A stretch of DNA of 7,883 nt from CAZIRO01 sp964541595 (lineage in GTDB: Bacteria; Acidobacteriota; HRBIN11), in the NCBI GenBank assembly GCA_964541595.1, contig CAZIRO010000133.1, positions 1 to 7,883 on the forward strand, written 5' to 3'. The position numbers and the translations under genes are program-made. This document shows, piece after piece, positions 1 to 5,953 of this stretch; the stretch's first letter is position 1; each line of letters starts with the position of its first letter. The notes under the pieces were generated by a model. That model had not been told where the DNA came from. It saw nothing but the letters and a program-made list of their open reading frames with translations, and did not search any database.

Positions 1-389
1 TGACCGCCGTGCGTATCACCCACCTGCCCACCGGGATCGTGGTCACCTGCCAGGACGAACGGTCCCTGCACCAGAACCGCCGGAAAGCCCTGCGTGTCCT
101 GCGCGCGCGTCTGTACGAATACTACCGGCGGAAACAACAACAGGAGATCGCCGCCACCCGTCGGGCCCAGGTCGGGTCCGGTGACCGCAGCGAAAAGATC
201 CGGACGTACAACTTCCCGCAAAACCGTGTGACGGACCACCGCATCGGCCTGACGATCTATCGACTGGAAGACGTTCTGGATGGCGATCTGGACGAAATTA
301 TCGACGCGTTGCTTGCACACGCACAGGCGGAAAGACTGAAAGCCCTCACGCAGGAATCTTCCGTGCAGGCAGCGGCTTCTGACGCCTAA
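1..389 (+). CDS. prfA: Peptide chain release factor 1 (RF1), C-terminal part, 5' truncated by window edge
   Basis: RF1 recognises UAA and UAG in the ribosomal A site and triggers release of the finished protein. The reading frame is open from the first bases of the window (in frame from base 3) to TAA at 387-389, about 128 residues, the last third of a protein usually about 360 long. The fragment begins just after where the GGQ hydrolysis loop would lie. It opens with AVRITHLPTGIVVTCQDE, then QVGSGDRSEKIRTYNFPQN and RVTDHRIGLT, then the closing region DGDLDEIIDAL. The IRTYNFPQNRVTDHR block is typical of RF1 and differs from the corresponding RF2 segment. The GTG at base 9 is an internal valine, not a start. 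prmC, a common partner, does not follow; the next gene is convergent. Confidence 0.97.
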   Translation, partial: TAVRITHLPTGIVVTCQDERSLHQNRRKALRVLRARLYEYYRRKQQQEIAATRRAQVGSGDRSEKIRTYNFPQNRVTDHRIGLTIYRLEDVLDGDLDEIIDALLAHAQAERLKALTQESSVQAAASDA

Positions 390-474
390 ATGGTCCGTTT
401 CCGGTGGCGTCACAACCTGTCGACACGGTCATCCCGCACATCCACGACAGCACGTCGGAGCACGGAAACGCCGT

Positions 475-501
475 ACTGTCCCCATGCCCGCCGGGGACGG
501 T
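475..501. terminator. GC-rich stem-loop between convergent prfA and hom-like genes (possible terminator)
   Basis: GTCCCC at 478-483 pairs with GGGGAC at 493-498 around a 9-nt loop. A G-T pair and two more pairs extend the stem to about 9 bp. It lies in the 147-bp gap between two convergent stop codons, where a bidirectional terminator would be expected. No T-run follows on either strand, so an intrinsic terminator is only a weak possibility. Confidence 0.3.
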
Positions 502-536
502 CCGAACTGTTTCACAGACCCGACGTGGGGAAACCG

Positions 537-1865
537 TCAGCCACTACTCACGGCATGCGCGATCTCTGCCGGGGTCCATTGTTTGTGATATACCCGCTCC
601 GGCGACCAGGTCAGGATATCCGGGATCCGGAACGCATCCACGGTATGCACGCCGGGATGTTTCTCCAGACTGTGCACAACGGTCCGCATGGTCGCATCGG
701 GGACCCGTTCCGTGACGATCACGATTTCAAAACCCGGACTGGCAGGGTGCGTATTCACGTGCACGTGTTGAACACTGATGGCGTGGTCCTGCAGATGGGT
801 GACGCAGGCGTGAATATTATCGGACTGATGCGCCACGTGCAGAACGAGAAAGTACGCATCCTGCGCCTGATCATCACGATGGGGATGCCAGGACAGGGCA
901 CGTGTGAATGACCAGTCGCGCTGCACGATACGCAGGAGATCGGCAAGGACGGCCGCTGCCGCGGGAAGCGCACCGCCACCGAGTCCCGTGTACAACTGCG
1001 GTCCGATGTCCTCATACCAGACGAGTAAACCGGCCTCATACGGCGATAGGTGGGCCAGCGGACATCGATCCGGAACGGCCATCCATTCCACCAGTGCGCG
1101 TTGCCAGGTGGTGTGGTCTTCCCAGAGAAACGCGGGACACAATGCGTATCCGTGTGCTCGCGCAAGCTCAATGACACGGTGATCTTTCGGGGTGTTTTTA
1201 CGAATACGAATGTGTTCTCGGGAGATCCACGTTCCAGCGGCCCAGCGACCGATCAGGATCACCCACGCAACACTCCGTTCCCATTCATGTTCCGTACGCG
1301 CGGACGGTGCAATACCGAACCGCATCATCTGCTCGCTTTCCGAAGCACCATCGTCGCTCCGGGACTCGGGCAATCCCCAGAGCCGTTCCACGCCGTGCGG
1401 GATTCCGAGAAACGCACGGATCGGAGATACCCGGGTCCAGCGCTGTGCAATATGGGCAAAGGGGACACTGCCGGTCATGGCAGCCTCGTAAAGAAAGGCC
1501 ACACCCTGTTCGCGGGCAAACTGCTCGAGTTCGTCGCCATGGGTGGCCAGGAGCTGCCAGTTAGCGGAGATCACGTGTTTGCGGTTTTCCAGCGCCTGGC
1601 GTACCGGCCCGTATGCGGTTCCCGGATCGGGTAAGACATCGATCACCACGTCGATGTCCGGATCGGTCACGATCTGCTCAACCCGGTCGGTACACTCTAC
1701 AGGCACGGGAAGCAACCGCGGGCGGGCTGGATCGCGGACAAATGCACGGTTCACGCGGACCCAATATTCATGCCATTGCCGTCGACGGATCAATTCCAGA
1801 ATCCCGGTCCCGACCGTACCACAACCCAATAGACCGATTGTGATACTTGGAGGCGTCTCGCTCAT
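537..1865 (-). CDS. Homoserine dehydrogenase-family protein with degenerate active site
   Basis: Homoserine dehydrogenase reduces aspartate semialdehyde to homoserine for Thr/Met synthesis. This 442-aa protein has the family layout: a Rossmann start (GLLGCGTVGTGI, residues 11-22), DPDIDVVIDVLPDPG (68-82), KHVISAN (96-102), EAAMTGSVPF (127-136), GLGGGALPAAAAVLADLL (294-311) and a C-terminal ACT-like domain (about 337-415, with GFEIVIVTERV), usually the threonine-feedback domain. However, the catalytic Lys after TAN is Trp (W103, codon TGG), the NGTTN motif reads HGVER (157-161), and the D...K pair of the second catalytic segment aligns with R...W (R197, W201). I infer loss of normal catalysis or a new role, so I give no gene symbol. 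The ATG at 1865 follows GGGAG. Two upstream in-frame ATGs lack ribosome sites, and 1946 lies upstream of the likely transcription start. There is no frameshift, and thrC/thrB are not adjacent. Confidence 0.85.
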   Translation of the reverse strand: MSETPPSITIGLLGCGTVGTGILELIRRRQWHEYWVRVNRAFVRDPARPRLLPVPVECTDRVEQIVTDPDIDVVIDVLPDPGTAYGPVRQALENRKHVISANWQLLATHGDELEQFAREQGVAFLYEAAMTGSVPFAHIAQRWTRVSPIRAFLGIPHGVERLWGLPESRSDDGASESEQMMRFGIAPSARTEHEWERSVAWVILIGRWAAGTWISREHIRIRKNTPKDHRVIELARAHGYALCPAFLWEDHTTWQRALVEWMAVPDRCPLAHLSPYEAGLLVWYEDIGPQLYTGLGGGALPAAAAVLADLLRIVQRDWSFTRALSWHPHRDDQAQDAYFLVLHVAHQSDNIHACVTHLQDHAISVQHVHVNTHPASPGFEIVIVTERVPDATMRTVVHSLEKHPGVHTVDAFRIPDILTWSPERVYHKQWTPAEIAHAVSSG

Positions 1866-1934
1866 TGCTCTCCCATCCACCATGTACGAAATCGTGCCAC
1901 GACATACGTGACTCCCCGGGCCTGAAATCTTTAC

Positions 1935-1964
1935 AGTGTAGCACATTCATATGTGGAATGACAA
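1935..1964 (-). promoter_or_regulatory. Predicted sigma-70-like promoter of the hom-like gene
   Basis: On the minus strand TTGTCA (1959-1964, 5/6 to consensus) and TACACT (1935-1940, 4/6) are separated by 18 bp. The expected start near 1928 gives a leader of about 60 nt before the ATG at 1865. The spacer contains the inverted repeat CACAT-TCAT-ATGTG (1942-1955), which could be an operator. The heptamer array begins 4 bp upstream of the -35 box. Confidence 0.45.
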
Positions 1965-1967
1965 ATG

Positions 1968-2037
1968 CAGGTCCCAGGTGTCAGGTCCCAGGTCCCAGGT
2001 GTCGGGTCCCAGGTGTCGGGTGTCAGGGGTCAGGTCA
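1968..2037 (+). repeat. Heptanucleotide tandem array 1 (CRGGTNY), 10 units
   Basis: Ten consecutive 7-bp units run without phase loss: seven CAGGTSY-type units (CAGGTCC, CAGGTGT), two CGGGTSY units, one CAGGGGT, ending in CAGGTCA. The first five bases are nearly fixed and the last two vary (CC or GT). Relative to the hom-like gene on the minus strand the array reads as ACCTG-type units and begins 4 bp upstream of the -35 box. Confidence 0.93.
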
Positions 2038-2044
2038 ATGTAAA

Positions 2045-2065
2045 GGCGACCGATCGGAGGTCGCC
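2045..2065. repeat. Perfect inverted repeat / hairpin between heptamer arrays 1 and 2
   Basis: GGCGACC (2045-2051) and GGTCGCC (2059-2065) form a perfect 7-bp stem with a 7-nt loop. An internal CCGATCGG palindrome (2050-2057) allows an alternative fold. There is no T-run, so a terminator is unlikely. GGCGACC/GGTCGCC cores resemble REP-type intergenic palindromes, but a single copy in this window cannot establish that. Confidence 0.5.
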
Positions 2066-2194
2066 TGGTCATGACCGTAGCGATAGTATCGTCGCGGCCA
2101 TTGAACGACACACGTGTACCCACCTATGGCCACTCCAAGGTTCACGTCCGTGTGATGAATAGGTAAACCACCGGTCGTTTCCCAAAGCCCCGCT

Positions 2195-2236
2195 ACCTGA
2201 CACCTGGGACCTGAGACCTGCCACCTGCCACCCGAC
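2195..2236 (-). repeat. Heptanucleotide tandem array 2, 6 units, inverted relative to array 1
   Basis: On the plus strand six 7-bp units read ACCTGAC, ACCTGGG, ACCTGAG, ACCTGCC, ACCTGCC and ACCCGAC, the complement of the CRGGTNY family. It ends 10 bp before the -35 box of the plus-strand nucleotidyltransferase promoter. With array 1 it forms a large imperfect inverted repeat around 2038-2194. Confidence 0.92.
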
Positions 2237-2246
2237 CCCCATCGGC

Positions 2247-2274
2247 TTGACTGTGGCCATCAACCCGTTACCAT
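2247..2274 (+). promoter_or_regulatory. Predicted sigma-70-like promoter of the nucleotidyltransferase/DUF2085 unit
   Basis: TTGACT (2247-2252, 5/6) and TACCAT (2269-2274, 4/6) are separated by 16 bp. The expected start near 2281 leaves a leader of about 18 nt containing CGGAG, 8 nt ahead of the ATG at 2299. The short spacer and imperfect -10 limit confidence. Confidence 0.4.
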
Positions 2275-2298
2275 GAATCCCGTTTCGGAGCGTGGACC

Positions 2299-3324
2299 AT
2301 GATCGTGCCATACATTCTGGCCGCGGGTTACGGTATGCGATTGCGACCATTGACGTTGCTCTACCCAAAGGCCCTGATCCCGATCCTGAACGTGCCGCTG
2401 CTGCAACTTCAGTTTGAACGCCTCCGGAACGTCCCGACGGATACCGTATACGTCAATGTGCATTACCTGATGGAACGGTTTCCCGATCCCTCGACCTGGG
2501 ACACGCCGTTCACGGTGCACTACCTGGTGGAACGCGATTATCCGTACGGAACAGGCGGAGCGATTCGGAACCTGTGGCACACGCTCGGTACGGAAACCGA
2601 TGTGCTGATCGTGAACGTGGACACCCTGCACGGGGCATCTCTGGAACCGCTGCTGGCAGCCGCAGCCCGATCGGACGCCGACGCTGTCTGGGGTGTACGT
2701 GTGTTGCCCGCGGATGCCACGGGATATACGCGGTTTTTCCTGCACCCGGACACGGGACGGCTGTTCATGCATGACGGTCATGGACGGATTCCCGTTATGT
2801 ACGCCGGAGTGGCTCTGCTGCGCCGGTCTGCACTGCGTATGTTGCCGACGGACTATCCGTCGGACTGGTATCGAGACGGTATCGTCCCCGCATGGCAGGC
2901 AGGACGGATCCGTATCGATGCGTGGCGTATGGACGGCCCATGGTGGGATTTCGGCCACGCCGAACGGTTTCTGGATACATACGCGGATTTCATGCACACC
3001 TGGGCCACTCGGCCGCAGGACCTCGGTGTACTCGCCGATCGGATCGCCGCATCCGGTCGGTGGCAGGCGACGGGATTGTGGGTGCATCCGTCTGCTACGG
3101 TCGACGCAACAGTAACAGTCACGGACTGGGCCGTAGTCGGCCCGCACGCGACTGTCGAACGCGCATCCCTGTCGGCAGCCGTTGTGGACAGACAGGCACA
3201 CGTTGTGGAGGCCACGGTGCGTCGCACCTGGATCGGTCCGCGGTGTACCGTTCAGGGATTCGCGATCGAGGACGCCCTGTGTCTGGTCGATGACCGTCAG
3301 ATGGTGCAAATGCTGTCCTGGTAG
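2299..3324 (+). CDS. NDP-sugar pyrophosphorylase-like nucleotidyltransferase with C-terminal beta-helix
   Basis: Members join a sugar-1-phosphate to an NTP to make an NDP-sugar plus pyrophosphate, usually for cell-surface polysaccharide or peptidoglycan recycling. This 341-aa protein has the N-terminal signature LAAGYGMRLRPLT (7-19, key R14), PKALIP (23-28, catalytic-type K24), GTGGAIR (84-90), a metal-binding Asp in NVD (106-108) and a late motif PWWDFGHAERFLDTY (214-228). Residues 255-320 show irregular hexapeptide spacing (HPSATV, GPHATV, GPRCTV) typical of a left-handed beta-helix. The family NGD is NVD here, and the usual D-G-T before the acidic residue is DFGH, so substrate preference is uncertain. 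The size and order resemble mannose-1-phosphate guanylyltransferase or MurU-like enzymes; sequence alone does not decide. The ATG is preceded by GGAG at 2287-2290. Confidence 0.9.
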   Translation: MIVPYILAAGYGMRLRPLTLLYPKALIPILNVPLLQLQFERLRNVPTDTVYVNVHYLMERFPDPSTWDTPFTVHYLVERDYPYGTGGAIRNLWHTLGTETDVLIVNVDTLHGASLEPLLAAAARSDADAVWGVRVLPADATGYTRFFLHPDTGRLFMHDGHGRIPVMYAGVALLRRSALRMLPTDYPSDWYRDGIVPAWQAGRIRIDAWRMDGPWWDFGHAERFLDTYADFMHTWATRPQDLGVLADRIAASGRWQATGLWVHPSATVDATVTVTDWAVVGPHATVERASLSAAVVDRQAHVVEATVRRTWIGPRCTVQGFAIEDALCLVDDRQMVQMLSW

Positions 3325-3369
3325 GCACCCCGCAATGACGTTCGGGACAATGCATCCTGCGGTGGCGCC

Positions 3370-3864
3370 ATGAAACGTTCCCGGTTCTGGTGGTGGACGG
3401 TACTCGCACTCGGCATCGTGCTGACCATGTGGAACCTCGGATGGCTGATGCCGGCAGTGTGGCATGATGCGCCCGGCTGGCGCGGCTGGATCGCGAGACG
3501 GTGGTACGGCTGTTTGCGTCTGTTCTGTCACCAGATTCCGGAACGCAGTTTTCACCTGAGGGGACACCCGCTCGGCGTGTGTCACCGGTGCAGCGGCATC
3601 TACACGGGGATGTGGCTGGGCTGGGGAATCGGTGTGTTCTGGCCGTGGCCCCGACGTCGTTTACGGATCGCCCTGTGGGTAACGGCTGTGGCATGGAGCG
3701 TGATGGGTGCCGAATGGGCGCTCGGCGTATGGAAAACCTGGGACCATGCCACGACCCGCGTGCTGACGGGCGGACTTGCGGGCATGAGTACCGTGCACCT
3801 GTGGATATCGCTCTGGACGATGATCCTGGGAGAGGCAATGAAAAGGGATGCGGAAAATGAATGA
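3370..3864 (+). CDS. DUF2085 family membrane protein
   Basis: A 164-aa integral membrane protein whose central block matches the DUF2085 family, which has no assigned biochemical role that I know of. It has a hydrophobic segment at 9-30, then the family core with CHQIPERSF (53-61) and GVCHRCSGIYTG (69-80), then membrane segments near 80-93, 98-120 and 132-153. DHATTRVLTGGLAG (125-138) matches the conserved family tail. C53/H54 and C71/H72/C74 could bind metal or haem; this is an inference from the residue pattern. It begins 45 bp after the nucleotidyltransferase stop on the same strand with no promoter visible between, so co-transcription is likely. The ribosome site is poor (GGTGG at 3361-3365). 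Confidence 0.85.
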   Translation: MKRSRFWWWTVLALGIVLTMWNLGWLMPAVWHDAPGWRGWIARRWYGCLRLFCHQIPERSFHLRGHPLGVCHRCSGIYTGMWLGWGIGVFWPWPRRRLRIALWVTAVAWSVMGAEWALGVWKTWDHATTRVLTGGLAGMSTVHLWISLWTMILGEAMKRDAENE

Positions 3865-3923
3865 CACCATGTCGAATGGCGGATAGCGAATTTCGAATGG
3901 ATAGATACAGTCCGGAATCCATT

Positions 3924-3948
3924 CCTGTCCCGCGTTCAGGGACACATA
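3924..3948 (+). repeat. 25-bp direct repeat, copy 1, containing a hairpin
   Basis: It matches 4122-4146 at 24 of 25 positions; the one difference is A at 3944 versus G at 4142. The unit contains TGTCCC (3926-3931) and GGGACA (3939-3944) around a 7-nt loop, so it can form a small hairpin. Spacing between the two copies is 198 bp. Confidence 0.85.
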
Positions 3949-3960
3949 CTGAAATCGGGA

Positions 3961-4013
3961 CGGGAAATGGGACACCGTGGGTACCCATGCGGTCATGCGG
4001 TGTTCCCATCCCG
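3961..4013. repeat. Imperfect long palindrome with nested perfect palindrome
   Basis: ATGGGACACCG (3967-3977) pairs with CGGTGTTCCCAT (3998-4009) with a single bulge, and CGGG (3961-3964) pairs with CCCG (4010-4013) after a 2-nt bulge. Inside the loop lies the perfect 10-bp palindrome TGGGTACCCA (3978-3987). Its position 96 bp after the DUF2085 stop allows a terminator role, but there is no T-run. It could equally be part of a repeated intergenic element. Confidence 0.6.
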
Positions 4014-4027
4014 GAAATGTCGGGTCT

Positions 4028-4076
4028 CTCTGACACCTGGGACCTGACACCCGACACCTGACACCTGAGACCGGTG
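4028..4076 (-). repeat. Heptanucleotide tandem array 3, about 5 full units
   Basis: On the plus strand there are five in-phase 7-bp units, ACCTGGG, ACCTGAC, ACCCGAC, ACCTGAC and ACCTGAG (4035-4069), with degenerate partial units on both sides. They are the same family as arrays 1, 2 and 4. Orientation relative to the downstream plus-strand genes is the ACCTG form, as in array 2. The distance to the next -35 box is about 75-80 bp, longer than for the other arrays. Confidence 0.9.
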
Positions 4077-4121
4077 GCCATCGGCACACCTGGTGGATCC
4101 GGTGCATCCCCTGTCCCATTG

Positions 4122-4146
4122 CCTGTCCCGCGTTCAGGGACGCATA
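4122..4146 (+). repeat. 25-bp direct repeat, copy 2, just upstream of a promoter
   Basis: Second copy of the 3924-3948 element, 24 of 25 identical, keeping the GTCCC/GGGAC hairpin arms (4125-4129 and 4137-4141). It ends 3 bp before the predicted -35 box at 4150, so it could bear on expression of the 62-aa ORF and hutH. Confidence 0.85.
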
Positions 4147-4149
4147 TTC

Positions 4150-4178
4150 TTGACGCATCGAACGCGATCACCCACAAT
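4150..4178 (+). promoter_or_regulatory. Predicted sigma-70-like promoter of the 62-aa ORF/hutH unit
   Basis: TTGACG (4150-4155, 5/6) and CACAAT (4173-4178, 4/6) have an ideal 17-bp spacer. The expected start near 4185 immediately precedes a strong ribosome site, GGGAGGG (4188-4194), 7 nt before the ATG at 4202. Confidence 0.45.
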
Positions 4179-4201
4179 GACCGGAACGGGAGGGAAAAAT
4201 C

Positions 4202-4390
4202 ATGCGCGTGCGTATCCCGAACTGGCTGGCGGAACGTCTGGGAAAGAACGATCCGGTGATCGAACTCGGGTTTCCCGACCTGTTCGGGGATATGCCGGAC
4301 AGCTTGAAACAGTTTTTGATCTTCACGTTACTCTTTCTGATCGGTGGCATCTTGATACTGTTCATCGCCGCCGCACTGACCATGTATTGA
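4202..4390 (+). CDS. Small single-pass membrane protein, unknown function
   Basis: I do not recognise the family of this 62-aa protein. Its first 36 residues are polar to amphipathic, with an Arg-rich beginning (MRVRIPNWLAERLGK) and an acidic stretch containing DLFGDMPDS (26-34). Residues 37-59 form one clear hydrophobic helix (LKQFLIFTLLFLIGG and onward) ending two residues from the C-terminus. The layout suggests a cytoplasmic N-terminus with a C-terminal membrane anchor. The very good ribosome site (GGGAGGG, 7-nt spacer) and the upstream promoter argue that it is a real gene. It ends 9 bp before the hutH start, so the two are probably co-transcribed and translationally coupled. Whether the two proteins work together is unknown. 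Confidence 0.7.
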   Translation: MRVRIPNWLAERLGKNDPVIELGFPDLFGDMPDSLKQFLIFTLLFLIGGILILFIAAALTMY

Positions 4391-4399
4391 TGTGCGTCC

Positions 4400-5953
4400 A
4401 TGATGTTTCGTTTAGGGGAAGACAAACTCCGCCTGATCGATATCGGGCCGCTGCTCGAACATCCGGATAGGACTGTTCTATCGGCGGAACGCGCACGTCT
4501 GCTCGATCAACGCCGCCGCGCGGTGATGGAACGCGTGGCGCGGGGCGACCGGATTTACGGCATCAACACCGGGTTTGGAAAACTCAAAGACCGGCATATC
4601 TCCGCTGATCAAATGCGGGAACTACAGGTACGCCTGGTGCGCAGTCACGCGGTCGGAACCGGACCCCCGCTGCCTCCGGACATCGCGCGTCTGATCCTGC
4701 TGCTGCGTGCCCATACGCTCGCATACGGATATTCAGCGGTCCGTGCGGAACTCGTGGCGTTTCTCCAGACGGTATTTCAGCAGAAGATCGTACCCTGGAT
4801 CCCGGCACAGGGTTCCGTCGGCGCGAGCGGCGATCTGGCACCGCTTGCGCATATGGCATTGATGCTCATCGGCGAGGGCGCATGCTGGGTGGACGGACGC
4901 ATGCGACCGGCGGCGGAAATCCTGGCAGCCCACGGATTGACGCCCCTGACGCTCGAAGCCCGGGAAGGGCTGGCGCTCATCAACGGCACGCAGGCGTCCA
5001 CGGCCGTCCTTGCCGTTGCCACCCTGCGCGCGTTCGAAACCCTGGCGCTCGCGAACCTGGCGGGTGCCATGACGATCGACGCCGCGCAGGGGTCCATCCA
5101 TCCCACCGATCCCCCGGTGGTCGCACTGCGTCCGTACCCCGCTTTTGTTCAAACTGCCCATCAGATCCGGCAGTGGCTCCGCGATTCCGAAATCCTGGAG
5201 AGTCATCGCGCATGCGGCCGCATTCAGGACAATTACAGTTTGCGGTGCATGCTCCAGGTGCACGGTACGGTACTCGAGGGACTGCGATTTATCCAACGTA
5301 TCTTGGAAACCGAAATGAACAGCGTGACGGACAATCCGCTCTTCCTGCCGGATGGCACGCCCGTATACAACGGCAATTTTCACGGCGCCCCGATCGCCAT
5401 GGCTGCTGACCTGCTGGCGACGGTCATGGCCACGCTGGGGTCGATCACCGAACGTCGGATATTCCACCTGATGACACCGGAGATGTCTGGACTGCCGCCG
5501 TTTCTCACACCGGAACCGGGGCTGAACTCGGGATACATGATGTTCCAGGTCACCGCTGCCTCGCTGGTGAACGAAAACCAGACGCTCGCACATCCCGCTT
5601 CGATCGACACCGTGCCGACGTCCGGTAATCAGGAAGACCATGTCAGCATGAGCATGTGGGCGGCACGGAAGGCACTCCAGGTGGTTGAGAATACGCGAAC
5701 GATCGTCGCCATTGAACTCATCTGTAGCGCACAGGGGATCGAACTCCGGCGTCCCCTGCGATCTGGACCGGCTATCGAAAGAGTGCTTTCCGCACTGCGC
5801 CGGATCGCACCGTTTCACCCTCACGATACCCTGTACATTCGCGACCTCACCGCACTTCAGGCCTGGCTGGACACGTTATGGCAGGAACCCTGGTTCCACG
5901 ACGCTGTTACCGCTCTACTCGAAACGGACGATGCAACACCCCACCGCGGGTGA
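4400..5953 (+). CDS. hutH: Histidine ammonia-lyase (MIO-type aromatic amino acid lyase)
   Basis: This enzyme converts L-histidine to trans-urocanate and ammonia, the first step of histidine breakdown, using the self-formed MIO cofactor. At 517 aa it has full family length. The MIO triad A142-S143-G144 lies in SVGASGDLAPLAH. Also present are Y53 in YGINTGFG, H83 in RSHAVGTG, N195 in LINGTQ, R282 in NYSLRC, F327 in YNGNFHG, and E412 in NQEDHVSM. From memory, Y53, H83, N195 and S143 coincide with Pseudomonas putida HutH numbering, which supports the chosen start (4403 is a possible alternative ATG). The Glu in NQEDH and the overall motif set favour histidine over phenylalanine or tyrosine. No hutU, hutI, hutG or regulator lies nearby, so this copy is outside a hut operon. 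No strong ribosome site is seen, suggesting coupling to the 62-aa ORF. Confidence 0.93.
   Translation: MMFRLGEDKLRLIDIGPLLEHPDRTVLSAERARLLDQRRRAVMERVARGDRIYGINTGFGKLKDRHISADQMRELQVRLVRSHAVGTGPPLPPDIARLILLLRAHTLAYGYSAVRAELVAFLQTVFQQKIVPWIPAQGSVGASGDLAPLAHMALMLIGEGACWVDGRMRPAAEILAAHGLTPLTLEAREGLALINGTQASTAVLAVATLRAFETLALANLAGAMTIDAAQGSIHPTDPPVVALRPYPAFVQTAHQIRQWLRDSEILESHRACGRIQDNYSLRCMLQVHGTVLEGLRFIQRILETEMNSVTDNPLFLPDGTPVYNGNFHGAPIAMAADLLATVMATLGSITERRIFHLMTPEMSGLPPFLTPEPGLNSGYMMFQVTAASLVNENQTLAHPASIDTVPTSGNQEDHVSMSMWAARKALQVVENTRTIVAIELICSAQGIELRRPLRSGPAIERVLSALRRIAPFHPHDTLYIRDLTALQAWLDTLWQEPWFHDAVTALLETDDATPHRG

Larger units (their letters stand above)
1866..2298. other. Divergent intergenic region between hom-like gene and nucleotidyltransferase
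   Basis: This 433-bp stretch separates two divergently transcribed genes, and I see no convincing coding sequence in it. From left to right it holds the leader and promoter of the minus-strand gene, a 10-unit heptamer array, a perfect 7-bp hairpin, about 130 bp without recognisable features except small palindromes (for example ACACGTGT at 2110-2117), a 6-unit heptamer array in opposite orientation, and the plus-strand promoter. Short open frames crossing it consist mostly of translated repeat and have no ribosome site. Confidence 0.7.
3865..4201. other. Repeat-dense intergenic spacer between DUF2085 gene and the 62-aa ORF/hutH unit
   Basis: I see no gene in this 337-bp stretch. It starts with a short near-repeat in which CGAATGG occurs at 3873-3879 and 3894-3900, each with GGATAG close behind. 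It continues with the first copy of a 25-bp direct repeat, an imperfect palindrome of about 53 bp, heptamer array 3, the second 25-bp copy, and a promoter plus ribosome site for the next gene. Open frames across it on both strands are translations of the repeats. Confidence 0.7.

Noticed and set aside
390..911. Plus-strand open frame (173 codons) immediately after prfA
   Set aside because: It is mostly antisense to the hom-like gene, has no ribosome site or domain, and its ATG directly abuts the prfA stop by chance.
537..1946. hom-like gene starting at 1946 or 1883
   Set aside because: The extension adds residues not expected before the Rossmann start, neither ATG has a ribosome site, and 1946 lies upstream of the predicted transcription start; 1865 follows GGGAG.
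1847..2162. Short plus-strand frames through array 1
   Set aside because: They are translations of the 7-bp repeat with no start signals or family resemblance.
1968..2236. CRISPR array
   Set aside because: The units are contiguous 7-mers without spacers, and no cas genes are present.
2260..3585. Long minus-strand open frame (441 codons) opposite the nucleotidyltransferase and DUF2085 genes
   Set aside because: It has no recognisable domain, is rich in Arg, His, Pro and Cys as expected of an antisense translation, and lies opposite a gene with clear family motifs.
3924..4146. Insertion sequence or transposon ends
   Set aside because: The 25-bp copies are direct rather than inverted, and no transposase-like frame lies between them; kept only as a repeat element.
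3119..4177. Minus-strand open frame (352 codons) across the DUF2085 gene and the repeat-rich spacer
   Set aside because: Part of its translation is the heptamer array and 25-bp repeat, and the rest is antisense to a real gene.
4733..5824. Minus-strand open frame (363 codons) inside hutH
   Set aside because: It is wholly antisense to a full-length, motif-complete hutH, with low-complexity Arg/His-rich composition and no ribosome site considered convincing.
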